A program made the position numbers and the translations under genes. Source: JALYOK01 sp963840785 (GTDB taxonomy: Bacteria > Pseudomonadota > Gammaproteobacteria > Burkholderiales > JALYOK01). From it: a stretch of 64,000 nucleotides of DNA. A model generated the notes under the pieces. It made no database searches and was not told the origin of the DNA. It saw only the letters and a program-made list of their open reading frames with translations. This document shows, piece by piece, positions 8,803-17,831 of this stretch; the stretch's first letter is position 1; each line of letters starts with the position of its first letter. The stretch is taken from assembly GCA_963840785.1 (NCBI GenBank), contig CAWJAF010000013.1, forward strand, positions 365,738 through 429,737, written 5' to 3'.

Positions 8803-9752
8803 CAAAGCGTTGGGGGCTTAGCGAAGCCCCATTAGTTGGAAAAAATGTTCCTTATTTTTTGGATTCTGCCATGCATGTGCAACAAGCTACCGAAAATATT
8901 ATCCAAACCGGCGAACCCAGTCGCTCTGCGTTGAAAGTTGCTGCCATGCGTGCTGCGCATCAGCTTCTGGATGAACCAAATGTACTAGATGATCCCATTG
9001 CGTTACGCATCCTTGGTCCGAAAACCGAAGCAGCGCTACGCGACAACCCCTTCACTCTCAATGATCCTATTTCACGCTTAGTGCGTGCAGGCTTGATCCT
9101 TCGTAGCAAATTAGCTGAGGATGAACTTTTCCATTCAGTTGCACTAGGCATAAGACAGTACGTCGTACTCGGTGCCGGACTCGACACGTTTGCATACAGA
9201 AATCCCTATACGGATAAAGGCCCGAGGGTCTTCGAAGTAGATCACCCATCAACACAAGCCTGGAAGCGGAAATCATTGGAAGAGGCATCGATCGAGGTTC
9301 CGGATTCGATGACGTTCGTGCCAGTCGATTTCGAGCAGAGTGCGCTGGCCAAGTGTTTGCAGCAATCGGGATTCCAAATGGATCAGCCTGCATTTTTTTC
9401 ATGGTTGGGCGTAACTTTATATTTGACGAAGGAGGCGGTGTTCGACACTTTGCGTTTCGTCGCTTCGTTACCCAAAGGCAGCGCGATAGTTTTTGACTAC
9501 TTGATGCCGGTCTTCATGCTGAATCCATTGGAGCGCGTTATACGAGAATTTGTTCGTGAGCAGGTAGTTGGGTCTGGAGAGCCGTGGAAATCAAGCTTTG
9601 ATCCCGCCGAGTTGCGGGAGAAAGTTATTGGTCTCGGATTTGCTTCAGTAGAGAATTTTGGTGCAGACGAATTGAATTTACGCTACCTAGCAAGACGCAA
9701 GGATGGCCTGCAAACAAGCCCTAGCTTTAGAATCGCGAGTGCAAAGGTGTAA
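8799..9752 (+). CDS. SAM-dependent methyltransferase, leucine carboxyl methyltransferase family
   Basis: A protein of up to 317 residues with the N-terminal pattern PSRSALKVAAMRAAHQLLDEPNVLDDPIALRILG and the SAM-binding YVVLGAGLDTFAYRNP. The acidic strand VFEVDHPSTQAWKR and FFSWLGVTLYLTKEAV follow. This is the PF04072/TIGR00027 family, whose bacterial members have mostly unknown substrates. The ATG at 8799 overlaps the Bug gene stop (ATGA). An in-frame ATG at 8871 fits the family's N-terminus better and could be the true start. It sits between two Bug receptor genes, an unusual arrangement. Confidence 0.82.
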   Translation: MTKRWGLSEAPLVGKNVPYFLDSAMHVQQATENIIQTGEPSRSALKVAAMRAAHQLLDEPNVLDDPIALRILGPKTEAALRDNPFTLNDPISRLVRAGLILRSKLAEDELFHSVALGIRQYVVLGAGLDTFAYRNPYTDKGPRVFEVDHPSTQAWKRKSLEEASIEVPDSMTFVPVDFEQSALAKCLQQSGFQMDQPAFFSWLGVTLYLTKEAVFDTLRFVASLPKGSAIVFDYLMPVFMLNPLERVIREFVREQVVGSGEPWKSSFDPAELREKVIGLGFASVENFGADELNLRYLARRKDGLQTSPSFRIASAKV

Positions 9753-9800
9753 GGCAAACTAGATTCGAAAAATAAACGTTTTCACGCAAGGGGACACGCC

Positions 9801-10784
9801 ATGACCGATAAATTTCGTCGCAATCTGATTCTGGCCGGCTCCGCGCTCGCCGCCGTGCCGCTGTCACGCGCATGGGCGCAGCCTGCGGGTTATCCGAACA
9901 AGGCCATCAAAATCATTGTCGCCTTTCCCCCGGGCGGCTTGGCCGATGCTTACGCGCGGCTCTTCGCCCAGCAGTTCACTGCCCGCTTCAACCAGCCCGC
10001 CGTCGTCGACAATCGGCCCGGCGCCAGCGGCATTATCGCGGCCGAGGCCATGCTCAAATCGCCCGCCGATGGCTACACCCTGCTTGCGACCACCACCGGC
10101 GCGCTCTGGCAGACCCGCGTGCTGTATCGCAAGCTACCGTTCGATTTGGCCAAGGACATCGCGCCGATCAGCGTGTTTCCGTCCGGCCCGCTGGTGGTCG
10201 CAGTGCAAGAGAAGACCGGCGTGAAGAACTTGAAAGAGCTAATCGAATACGTGAACAAAAACCCGACCACGATGGGATCTTATGCGGTCGCCTCCTACCC
10301 GCATGTGTTCGCCGAAACACTCAACAAGCAATCGGCCAACAGGATCGAAACCATTCAGTACAAGGGCGAAGTCCCGATGTGGCTCGATATGGGTTCAGGC
10401 GAAATTACTATGGCGATCGGCAGCTACCAGGCGTTCTCCACCGTGCGTGACAAAGGCATTCGCCCAATTGCGGCTGGCGGCCATAATCGCAGCCCGAAGC
10501 TGCCGGACGTGCCGACCCTGATCGAACAAGGCATGAAAGCGCCGATCGCGAGACTGGTAGGCGGCATAGCACTCAGCGCGAATTCCGCGGTGCCGCCAGA
10601 GATTCTTGATTTGCTCGCGAAGCTTGCCGTCGATAGCAATGACACGCCGCGCGCGAAGGCGCTGCGCGAAAATTTTGCTATTCCAGATATGACCAAAGGG
10701 CGCGCCGATGCGCAGCGGATGTGGCGCGAAGATGCAGTGGATTGGATCAGTGAGGTTGAGGCGCTGGGGGTGAAGCTGGATTGA
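9801..10784 (+). CDS. Bug/TctC-family periplasmic solute receptor
   Basis: A 327-residue receptor with an export signal (RRNLILAGSALAAVPLSRAWA, with a twin-arginine-like start), then YPNKAIKIIVAFPPGGLADAYARL and NRPGASGIIAAEAMLKSPADGYTLL. It differs clearly from the receptor at 7822, so this is not a recent duplication. A ribosome site (AAGGGGA) precedes the ATG. The ligand is unknown. No TctA/TctB transporter is present in the window. Confidence 0.9.
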   Translation: MTDKFRRNLILAGSALAAVPLSRAWAQPAGYPNKAIKIIVAFPPGGLADAYARLFAQQFTARFNQPAVVDNRPGASGIIAAEAMLKSPADGYTLLATTTGALWQTRVLYRKLPFDLAKDIAPISVFPSGPLVVAVQEKTGVKNLKELIEYVNKNPTTMGSYAVASYPHVFAETLNKQSANRIETIQYKGEVPMWLDMGSGEITMAIGSYQAFSTVRDKGIRPIAAGGHNRSPKLPDVPTLIEQGMKAPIARLVGGIALSANSAVPPEILDLLAKLAVDSNDTPRAKALRENFAIPDMTKGRADAQRMWREDAVDWISEVEALGVKLD

Positions 10785-10790
10785 GTTTCA

Positions 10791-10867
10791 TAGGTTGGGC
10801 TGAGGCGCGATGCCCAACATCATACATACCTAAACACTGTTGGGTTTCCTTCGTCAACCCAACCTAC
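10791..10867. repeat. GTAGGTTGGG-type intergenic repeat, copy 3
   Basis: The same family as 7006 and 7693: TAGGTTGGGCTGAGGCGCGATG... and CGTCAACCCAACCTAC. It lies between the convergent Bug receptor and mdh genes, where a bidirectional terminator would be expected. A short CCTGAAGAAC...AGCTCTTCAGG hairpin follows at about 10892-10927. Confidence 0.75.
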
Positions 10868-10941
10868 AACCAGCAGGAACGCGCCGAAACATGCCTGAAG
10901 AACCGCATTAATAATAGCTCTTCAGGCGTTTATATAACTAC

Positions 10942-11931
10942 TTATTTAAACAAATGCTTCACGCCATCACGCTCTTCGAGCAATTCTTTATGGGTTGCCG
11001 CGGCGCGGGTTTTGCTGAACTCCGATAGCGTCAAACCTTGCACAATTTTGTATTCGCCGTTCGCGCAGGTGACCGGATAGCCGAACATCACGCCCGCAGG
11101 AATGCCATAGCTACCATCGGACGGAATGCCCATCGTCACCCAATCGCCCGCCGGTGTGCCGCGCACCCAATCGCGGATGTGTTCGATCGCCGCATTCGCT
11201 GCCGAGGCCGCTGATGACAAACCGCGTGCTTCGATAATCGCCGCGCCACGTTTTTGCACGGTCGGAATAAAATTCGTTTCCAGCCAAGCTTGATCGTTGA
11301 TCATCGGCCAGACTTTTTGGCCATCCACTTCGGCGTTGAACAAATCCGGATATTGCGTCGCCGAATGGTTACCCCAAATCGTCATCTTTTTAATGCTGGC
11401 GACGGGCTTGCCGATTTTCGCGGCGATTTGCGACAGCGCACGATTGTGATCGAGGCGCATCATAGCGGTGAAATTTTTCGCCGGCAAAGAGGGTGCTGAT
11501 TGTTGCGCAATCAGCGAATTGGTATTGGCCGGATTACCGACGACCAACACTTTGACATCGCGCGACGCGACAGCATCCAGCGCTTTGCCTTGTACCGTGA
11601 AAATCGCACCATTGGCTTCCAGCAAATCTTTGCGCTCCATGCCCGGACCGCGGGGCCGCGCGCCAACCAATAGCGCAATGTCGGCGTCTTTAAAACCTGA
11701 CATCGCGTCGCTATGGGCGCTCATTCCCGCAAGCAATGGGAAAGCGCAATCGTCCACTTCCATCATCACGCCCTTCAGCGCTTTTTGTGCTTTCTCATCG
11801 GGAATTTCCAGCAACTGTAAAAACACCGGCTGATCTTTGCCAAGCATTTCGCCACTGGCGATTCTGAACAATAGGCTATAACCGATCTGGCCAGCGGCTC
11901 CCGTGACCGCAACGCGCATGGGTTTCTTCAT
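10942..11931 (-). CDS. mdh: malate dehydrogenase
   Basis: A 329-residue cytoplasmic NAD-dependent enzyme of the citric acid cycle, interconverting malate and oxaloacetate. The Rossmann start (VAVTGAAGQIGYSLLFRIASG), the substrate-binding ARPRGPGMERKDLL and the catalytic-His segment IWGNHSATQYPDLF are all present. The length is normal for the proteobacterial type related to cytosolic MDH. The ATG is preceded by AAAGGAGTGGT. It is monocistronic, with its promoter in the approximately 145-base gap before the end of livF. Confidence 0.96.
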   Translation of the reverse strand: MKKPMRVAVTGAAGQIGYSLLFRIASGEMLGKDQPVFLQLLEIPDEKAQKALKGVMMEVDDCAFPLLAGMSAHSDAMSGFKDADIALLVGARPRGPGMERKDLLEANGAIFTVQGKALDAVASRDVKVLVVGNPANTNSLIAQQSAPSLPAKNFTAMMRLDHNRALSQIAAKIGKPVASIKKMTIWGNHSATQYPDLFNAEVDGQKVWPMINDQAWLETNFIPTVQKRGAAIIEARGLSSAASAANAAIEHIRDWVRGTPAGDWVTMGIPSDGSYGIPAGVMFGYPVTCANGEYKIVQGLTLSEFSKTRAAATHKELLEERDGVKHLFK

Positions 11932-12075
11932 GAACTACCACTCCTTTGGATTTAGGGCTGAAACGGATCCGCGAGGCGCGGAATCAACGTGGAAATATAT
12001 CGTTTTGACGCAATTTGTGCAAGGCAGTGTCTCATCATATGACATGTGAGTATCCAGCGCGCTTCCGGCAATGCG

Positions 12076-12786
12076 CTAGCCAAAATACGCAGCATGTACT
12101 TCTTTACTATCGCGCAACACGTCGGCGCTGCCGGACGCGACTACGCGGCCTTGGGCGAGTACGTAGCCGGCGTGCGCAATCGCGAGGGTCTGATGCACAT
12201 TTTGTTCGACCAGAAAAATTGTGATGCCTTGCTCGTTGACTTCTTGAATCACGCGAAAATTTTCCTGTACGAATAGCGGCGACAGGCCTAGAGAAGGCTC
12301 GTCGATCAACAACACTTTCGGTTGCGCCATTAAGCCACGGCCGATAGAAAGCATAGCCTGTTCGCCGCCGGACAGCGTGCCTGCGAATTGTTGATACCGC
12401 TCTTTCAAGCGCGGGAAAATTTTAAGCACCGATTCGCTGCGCTCTGCAATTTTTTCCGTATCGGTTTCGAGATAAGCACCGAGCCTGAGGTTTTCCGCGA
12501 CACTGAGGCGCGGGAAAACGCGGCGACCCTCGGGAATGCACGAAATTCCGTGTGCGACGACTCGATGGGTCGGTACGCCGGTGATGTCCCTTTCGCCCAG
12601 TAGAACTCGGCCAGCACGCAGGGGCGTCAGGCCAAGAATCACACGTATCAAGGTGGTTTTTCCTGAACCGTTGGCGCCGAGCAAGCAGGTAATTCTCCCC
12701 GCGGCAGCAGTGAGATTTACGTTCGTCAGAACGTCGGCTTGGTCGTAACCGGCGACGATGTTTTCAAGCTTAAGTGTCGCGCTCAA
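12076..12786 (-). CDS. livF: branched-chain amino acid ABC transporter ATPase LivF
   Basis: A 236-residue ATPase with Walker A GANGSGKTT, signature LSGGEQAML and Walker B VLLIDEPSLGLSP, plus the LivF-type end (GRVVASGSADVLRD). It is the last gene of the liv operon. Its ATG overlaps the livG stop by four bases. It pairs with LivG to power LivHM import of leucine-type amino acids or related amides. Confidence 0.93.
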   Translation of the reverse strand: MSATLKLENIVAGYDQADVLTNVNLTAAAGRITCLLGANGSGKTTLIRVILGLTPLRAGRVLLGERDITGVPTHRVVAHGISCIPEGRRVFPRLSVAENLRLGAYLETDTEKIAERSESVLKIFPRLKERYQQFAGTLSGGEQAMLSIGRGLMAQPKVLLIDEPSLGLSPLFVQENFRVIQEVNEQGITIFLVEQNVHQTLAIAHAGYVLAQGRVVASGSADVLRDSKEVHAAYFG

Positions 12787-13559
12787 TTTTGCGTTCCCAA
12801 GTACGCCGCTTGAACTTCCGCGTTGCGCGCAACATCACGGTACTGCCCTTCGGCAATTTTTTTGCCGAAATTCAGTACCACACAACGTTCGGTGATGCGC
12901 TCGATCACCGACATTTCATGCTCGATCAGAATAATGCTAAGCGATTGCGAGCGGGATTTCTCGGCGAGCAAATCGTCCATTAAGGCTCGGGTTTCGTCGA
13001 AGGTCATCCCCGCCGATGGTTCATCGAGTAATAACAATTTCGGTTGGCCAATCAACGCTCGACAAATCTCCACGCGACGACGATCGATCATCGATAAGCT
13101 CGAGACGGGTCGATCGATTTTATCCGCGAGCAAGGGATTGAAACGCTCCAATAATTCTTTTGCAGCCTCGTTTTGCGAACGCACTTCAGCCGCAAGCGCA
13201 CGTCGCTGGGTCAAACTAAACCACAGCCCATCGCGCAACCGGCCGTGATTGCCGATGGCGATATTGTCGAATATCGACAGCGGCAAACACAGCCTCGAGC
13301 GCTGGAATGTACGGGCGACGCCGGCACGAAAAATATTTTGCGGCGATGCACGGGTGATGTTTTGCCCGGCAAGTTGAATCTGCCCGCCGGACGGAACGTA
13401 CAAGCCGGTCAACGCATTGAAAAATGTAGTTTTGCCGGAACCGTTTGGCCCGATCAAACCAAGTATCTCGCCGGCATTGAGCGTTAGGTTCAAGCCATCG
13501 AGCGCGACAACGCCGCCGAATCGCATCGTCAAATCGCGGCATTCGAGCAACATGGTCAT
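12783..13559 (-). CDS. livG: branched-chain amino acid ABC transporter ATPase LivG
   Basis: A 258-residue ATPase with Walker A GPNGSGKTTFF and the signature region SSLSMIDRRRVEICRAL, which is less canonical than LSGGQ (a feature of some LivG proteins). Walker B is LLLLDEPSAGM, followed by the LivG-specific IEHEMSVI and a C-terminal VQAAYLG. The frame is open further upstream. I chose the ATG that overlaps the livM stop (ATGA), because the protein then begins MTMLLECRDLTMRFGG as in the family. Confidence 0.93.
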   Translation of the reverse strand: MTMLLECRDLTMRFGGVVALDGLNLTLNAGEILGLIGPNGSGKTTFFNALTGLYVPSGGQIQLAGQNITRASPQNIFRAGVARTFQRSRLCLPLSIFDNIAIGNHGRLRDGLWFSLTQRRALAAEVRSQNEAAKELLERFNPLLADKIDRPVSSLSMIDRRRVEICRALIGQPKLLLLDEPSAGMTFDETRALMDDLLAEKSRSQSLSIILIEHEMSVIERITERCVVLNFGKKIAEGQYRDVARNAEVQAAYLGTQN

Positions 13560-14686
13560 CGCAATTTCGGAAACAGACGCATGCCGCGCGGCAATAGCCC
13601 TTGCGGCCGAACCAACAATGTCACAATGACGAGCGCCGCATATAAAAGGAAACGGTATTCCTGCAGCACCTGAAATTTTTCCGGCAGGACGATCACAATC
13701 GCTGCCGCGAGTGGCACACCCCAAGGATTTCCCAGGCCGCCGAGTATGACAATCGATACCATGATCAGCGAATCGCCGAGCGTAAAATTATTCGGCGCGA
13801 TAAAACCAAGCATCATCGCAAACGCCGCGCCGGCGAGACCCGCAAGGAAATTACCGAGTGTAAACGCAAGAATTTTCCAGCGCGCCGGGCTGATGCCGAA
13901 TGTCGACGCGGCAATTTCGTCGAGACGCACAGCATCGAGCGCTAAGCCCATCCAGCTGCGTTCCAATCGTCGCGTGACGCCGAACGCAAGCATAAAAACA
14001 ATTAAGCCGAGCAATACATAGTTCACGTAGAACGAAATTTCCCGGGAACCCATTTCGATATTGTCGTTAAACTTCCAGCCCAAGACGTCAAGCCCGGATA
14101 CCTTCAGCCCTTGTGGCCCACCGAGCACATCGTTTACTTCCAAGAATGTTTTAAACAGAATCCCGAATGCGATGGTGACGAGCGCTGCGTAATGCCCGCG
14201 CGTTCGCAGCACTGGCAATAGCAACAACGAACCGACCACAGCCGCGATCAAGCCGCCGATGACGAGCACGAACACACCGGGCAAGCCGTCAACTTTCGTC
14301 AGCACCGCAGCCGTATAGCTACCGATACCGAAAAACGCAGCACCCGCAAAATTTACCACGCCCGCGTAGCCCATTTGTATCGTGAGCCCGAAGCACGCCA
14401 CGCTCATCAGCAGCACTGTTGCCAGCATCAGCAAGACGAAATGTTCTTCGCGAAAGAAATATGTCAGCGCGACGACGCCCAAGATCGCGAGCGCTTCCGG
14501 CCACTTGCCAGCGTCGCCTGCTTGAAGGTATTTCATGACGCCACTTTTTAACGCGATCACAATTGCCATCACGCCGCCCGCCAATAACAGCAACACATGA
14601 GTCTGGTCGTCTGTCGCCATCAACGCGGCTAAGTAAACCGTTGTCACCACGGCAAACGCCAGCATCGTCAATCGTCGCGCCACCAC
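13556..14686 (-). CDS. livM: branched-chain amino acid ABC permease LivM
   Basis: A 376-residue inner-membrane permease with about ten hydrophobic segments and the LivM-type QMGYAGVVNFAGAAFFGIGSYTAA. The EAA-like loop region (LDAVRLDEIAASTFGISPARWKILAF) and ILGGLGNPWGVPLAAA follow. The start is GTG, overlapping the stop of the acetyltransferase gene (TAGTG). It forms the membrane channel with LivH. Confidence 0.92.
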   Translation of the reverse strand: MVARRLTMLAFAVVTTVYLAALMATDDQTHVLLLLAGGVMAIVIALKSGVMKYLQAGDAGKWPEALAILGVVALTYFFREEHFVLLMLATVLLMSVACFGLTIQMGYAGVVNFAGAAFFGIGSYTAAVLTKVDGLPGVFVLVIGGLIAAVVGSLLLLPVLRTRGHYAALVTIAFGILFKTFLEVNDVLGGPQGLKVSGLDVLGWKFNDNIEMGSREISFYVNYVLLGLIVFMLAFGVTRRLERSWMGLALDAVRLDEIAASTFGISPARWKILAFTLGNFLAGLAGAAFAMMLGFIAPNNFTLGDSLIMVSIVILGGLGNPWGVPLAAAIVIVLPEKFQVLQEYRFLLYAALVIVTLLVRPQGLLPRGMRLFPKLR

Positions 14687-15150
14687 TAGGCAAACTCCTT
14701 GGAGAAATACAACGCGCCAGGAATGGGATTTGCGTAATACGCGTCGGTAGCAACAAACCCTAGCGATTCGTACAGCGCTCGCGCCGTTGACATCGTACCG
14801 AGAGTATCCAGAATGATGCGGCGATAAGCGGCCTCACGCGCCCGCTCGATAATCTCTACCGCAAGTTGGCGGCCGGCGCCGAAATGCCGAGCTTGCGGGC
14901 AAACATATAGCCGCTTCATCTCCGCATCTGTTACAGAAAATCGCCGCATCGCGACGCACCCGATCGCGTGCGTCTGCTCGATCGCCAAAAGCAGTGCGCC
15001 ATTCGGCGGCGCGTATTTCCCCGGCAAAGAATGAAGCTCGTCCGCGAAACCTTGAAAGCATAGATCGACATTGAGCTCTTTCTCATACGCTAAAAATAAT
15101 TCTCGAGCCATCTCGAGATGTGCGATGGAATTTGCTTCGATGATTGTCAT
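14686..15150 (-). CDS. GNAT-family N-acetyltransferase
   Basis: A 154-residue cytoplasmic protein of the GNAT fold. It shows EMKRLYVCPQARHFGAGRQLAVEIIERA, the acetyl-CoA pyrophosphate-binding R/Q-x-x-G-x-G/A segment, and LDTLGTMSTARALYESLGFVATDAY. The substrate is unknown. It is embedded between livH and livM and overlaps livM by one base, so it is co-transcribed with an amino acid importer. It could therefore acetylate an imported amine or amino acid (inference). Confidence 0.85.
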   Translation of the reverse strand: MTIIEANSIAHLEMARELFLAYEKELNVDLCFQGFADELHSLPGKYAPPNGALLLAIEQTHAIGCVAMRRFSVTDAEMKRLYVCPQARHFGAGRQLAVEIIERAREAAYRRIILDTLGTMSTARALYESLGFVATDAYYANPIPGALYFSKEFA

Positions 15151-15263
15151 TTTCGTAGTCCGCTCCTCATGGCCCTAAATCGCCCCCGCCCTGCGCCGTC
15201 TCCCCAGAGGGGCGCGGGAAAGCGGTATCCAGAACTGCGACACTTTGAAAATGAGATACAGAA

Positions 15264-16184
15264 CTAAACCCGTTCACTAGTGCGCTCCGCGATCAATCCA
15301 GTCGGCCGCCACGCCAAAATCACGATCAACACGGCGAATGCGAAGACGTCTTTGTAGGCGCTCGCAAACGGCAACGCGACCGCGCCAATAGTTTGAAGCG
15401 CCGCGAAAATAAATCCACCGAGAATTGCGCCGTAGATATTGCCGAGCCCCCCAATCACCGCTGCGGAAAATCCGATTACGCCGAGCAGCAGGCCCATGTT
15501 GAAATTAACTTCGTTGTAATACAGGCCGTTCATCACACCGGCGAATGCAGCGAGTGCTGAGCCAAGCGCGAAGGTGATCAGCACGACGAAGGTGAAATTA
15601 ATACCCATCATTTTTGCCGTTTCTTCGTCTTGCGCGACGGCACGGATCGCGAGGCCGAGCTTGGTGCGGTTGATCAAAAAATGGACTGCGATGATCATCA
15701 GCGCCCCGAGAAACAGCAAAATCAAACTATCCCAGCGCACGGTTAAATCGCCGATCTGAAATGCCTCTTTCGGCAACAATGCTGGAAATGGTTTGGGGTT
15801 GGAGCCATTCGGATAAAACACGCGCACGCTCTCGCGCAGCACCGTGCCGAGCATCAGCGTAATCAGAAGTGTATTGAGTTGTGGCGCGCCTTTGAGGGGC
15901 AATACGATGAAACGACCAATCGCCGCACCGAGTAAACCCATGCCGATGGTCGCCGCGAGAAATACGCAGATCACTTGCAGCCACGGCGACGTAATACCGA
16001 TGTTCGACACGCCGAGATAAGCGACCAATCCGGTAAACGCGCCGACCATCAACACGTCGCCATGAGAAAATTTAATGACGTCGAGCACGCCGAAAAATAA
16101 TGTGAAGCCAACGGCGACAAGCGCGTAGATCATGCCGAGCATGAGGCCGTTGAGAACGTGTTGCGCAATTAGGGCGAGATCCAA
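15264..16184 (-). CDS. livH: branched-chain amino acid ABC permease LivH
   Basis: A 306-residue permease with about eight membrane segments. Typical motifs are GLMLGMIYALVAVGFTLFFGVLDVIKFSHGDVLMVGAF, AIRAVAQDEETAKMMGIN and AAVIGGLGNIYGAILGGF. It follows livK on the minus strand after a repeat-filled gap of about 300 bases, which may allow differential expression of the receptor and the membrane parts. Confidence 0.92.
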   Translation of the reverse strand: MDLALIAQHVLNGLMLGMIYALVAVGFTLFFGVLDVIKFSHGDVLMVGAFTGLVAYLGVSNIGITSPWLQVICVFLAATIGMGLLGAAIGRFIVLPLKGAPQLNTLLITLMLGTVLRESVRVFYPNGSNPKPFPALLPKEAFQIGDLTVRWDSLILLFLGALMIIAVHFLINRTKLGLAIRAVAQDEETAKMMGINFTFVVLITFALGSALAAFAGVMNGLYYNEVNFNMGLLLGVIGFSAAVIGGLGNIYGAILGGFIFAALQTIGAVALPFASAYKDVFAFAVLIVILAWRPTGLIAERTSERV

Positions 16185-16232
16185 GTGCGTGACTTATCTG
16201 ATCAGGTTCGACACGGGTTCAAATTATTGCCG

Positions 16233-16310
16233 CCCCTCACCCTGCACCCTCTCCCAAAGGGCGAGGGGACTAATCCCTTCTCCCGTCGGGAGAAGGGTGG
16301 GGATGAGGGG
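16233..16310. repeat. CCCTCACCCC-type intergenic palindrome
   Basis: Arms CCCCTCACCCT...GGGGATGAGGGG, with an inner hairpin CTTCTCCCGTCGGGAGAAG. It is related to the element at 1541-1624. Confidence 0.72.
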
Positions 16311-16384
16311 CAACGTTTCCAGAATCGACAACCGTTCAATATTCAGTAACGATTCAGCTTCGAATAGCGATAATGTTTCTAAGC

Positions 16385-16480
16385 AGGCAAGCCACAAGCC
16401 AATACCAGCGTGCCTCTCGGCATAGCATGCCAGGAGAGCCAGTATCCACGGGGTGGCCTCGGGCCATGATCCTCTTGGCA
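16385..16480. repeat. GGTGGCCTMGGGCCA repeat between livK and livH
   Basis: It contains AGGAGAGCCAGTATCCACG followed by GGTGGCCTCGGGCCA and flanking CCTCTCGGCA/TGCCAGGAGAG arms. Related copies are at 20600-20690, 24205-24302 and 26497-26549. Confidence 0.6.
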
Positions 16481-16491
16481 CGACGCCGATT

Positions 16492-17655
16492 TCACTTCTT
16501 CGCCAACTTGCGCTTACCGCTCGCGTATTCGCTTCCTTCCCACAGCAGCCATTTGCCATCCTGAATTACATATTTCGTAATCAAATCGACGGTGTTCTGG
16601 CCGTGATCATCGAGTGTGACTTTACCGATAATCGAATCATAGTTTTTCGTATTGCGGATTTCGTCGCGAACTTTTTTTCGATCCGGCCCGACTTTTTCGA
16701 TTGCGTCCAACACTAAATTCATTCCCGCGAACGCGAATGCGCCGTAGGCTTCGTACGGCTCGCCGTATTTTTCTTTAGCATAACGTTCGACGAAAAATTT
16801 TCCGCCGGCGAGTTTTTCTGCCGGTGCACCCTCTTGAAATGCGACTGTGCCCTCGGCGAGTTCCTTACCTAAGCCTTCGATAAACGCATCGGAGCGAATC
16901 CCCGACGTGCCTTGGAACGCGGCCTTAACGCCGAGCTTATCCATCTGCTGGCGGATGCGCACGCCGATCGGCGTCACACCGCCGAAATAAACCACTTCGG
17001 GTTTGAGGTCTTTAATTTTCGTCAGCTCAGCGCTGAAGTCCTGTTGGTCGGCCGTTACGCCGAAAGTGCCCAATATTTGCCCGCCGTTTTCTTTGAGATA
17101 TTGGCCGAAATATTTGTTGTGGCCTTTACCGTAGTCGGTCGTGTCGTGAATCACCGCCCAGGTTTTGAATTTTAGGCTTGTCATCATTTTTGCGGCGACC
17201 AGATTTTGGTTAATCATGGTGCCGTTGATACGATTAATCTCTTTGTAATCGTTAGCGTAAGTGACGTCCGGCAACACCGCGCCCCACACCACCACGGGTA
17301 GGCCAAACTTGTGATAAACGTCCACCGTGCCGATGGCGACGGCCGAGCAATAATGCGTTACGCCGGCGATGATGGATTTGTCCGCCGCCGCTTTCGTCGC
17401 GACTTGTATACCGATGTTGGGCTTACATTCATCGTCCAACGAAACCATTTCGTAGCTAAATTTCGTTTTCGGGTTGGCGTTGCGCAAACGCACCGCAAGA
17501 TCGGCGGAATTTCGTCCGCCCAAGCCATTTGCCGATAAGCCGCCGGTAAGCGGGCCGATGAATGCGACCTTGACAGTATCTTTCGCGCTGACGCCGAATG
17601 CGCTCAAAAACGCGGCCAAAAATATAGCGAGTCGAATGTTGCTTTTCTTGCTCAT
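16492..17655 (-). CDS. livK: branched-chain amino acid ABC transporter periplasmic receptor (LivK-like)
   Basis: A 387-residue exported receptor of the type I periplasmic binding protein (Peripla_BP_6) family. The signal peptide is MSKKSNIRLAIFLAAFLSAFGVSAKD. The mature part has VKVAFIGPLTGGLSANGLGGRNSADLAVRL and VAIGTVDVYHKFGLPVV. The ATG at 17655 has a GGAGGAA ribosome site and begins the signal peptide. An upstream in-frame start would add 22 unlikely residues. It is the first gene of the liv operon. The ligand could be leucine-type amino acids or amides. Confidence 0.9.
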   Translation of the reverse strand: MSKKSNIRLAIFLAAFLSAFGVSAKDTVKVAFIGPLTGGLSANGLGGRNSADLAVRLRNANPKTKFSYEMVSLDDECKPNIGIQVATKAAADKSIIAGVTHYCSAVAIGTVDVYHKFGLPVVVWGAVLPDVTYANDYKEINRINGTMINQNLVAAKMMTSLKFKTWAVIHDTTDYGKGHNKYFGQYLKENGGQILGTFGVTADQQDFSAELTKIKDLKPEVVYFGGVTPIGVRIRQQMDKLGVKAAFQGTSGIRSDAFIEGLGKELAEGTVAFQEGAPAEKLAGGKFFVERYAKEKYGEPYEAYGAFAFAGMNLVLDAIEKVGPDRKKVRDEIRNTKNYDSIIGKVTLDDHGQNTVDLITKYVIQDGKWLLWEGSEYASGKRKLAKK

Positions 17656-17831
17656 ATTCCTTCCTCCAAACTGCGCGACGATTTGCAATGACGATTTAGA
17701 GGTTAACCAGCGGCGCGGCATTGGTCAAGCGATTCACGATTCACTCGTGTTTTCGGGGTGGCCGGACACGCGCAAGCGTTTTTCCAGGCGATTAAGGATA
17801 TAATAATGGGTTGAGTTTGTTGGAGTTTTCT

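Larger units (their letters stand above)
16185..16491. other. gap between livK and livH filled with repeats
   Basis: No gene is seen. The stretch holds a CCCTCACCC palindrome (16233-16310) and a second repeat of the GGTGGCCT family (16385-16480). Such hairpins after a receptor gene often stabilise its mRNA. Confidence 0.55.
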
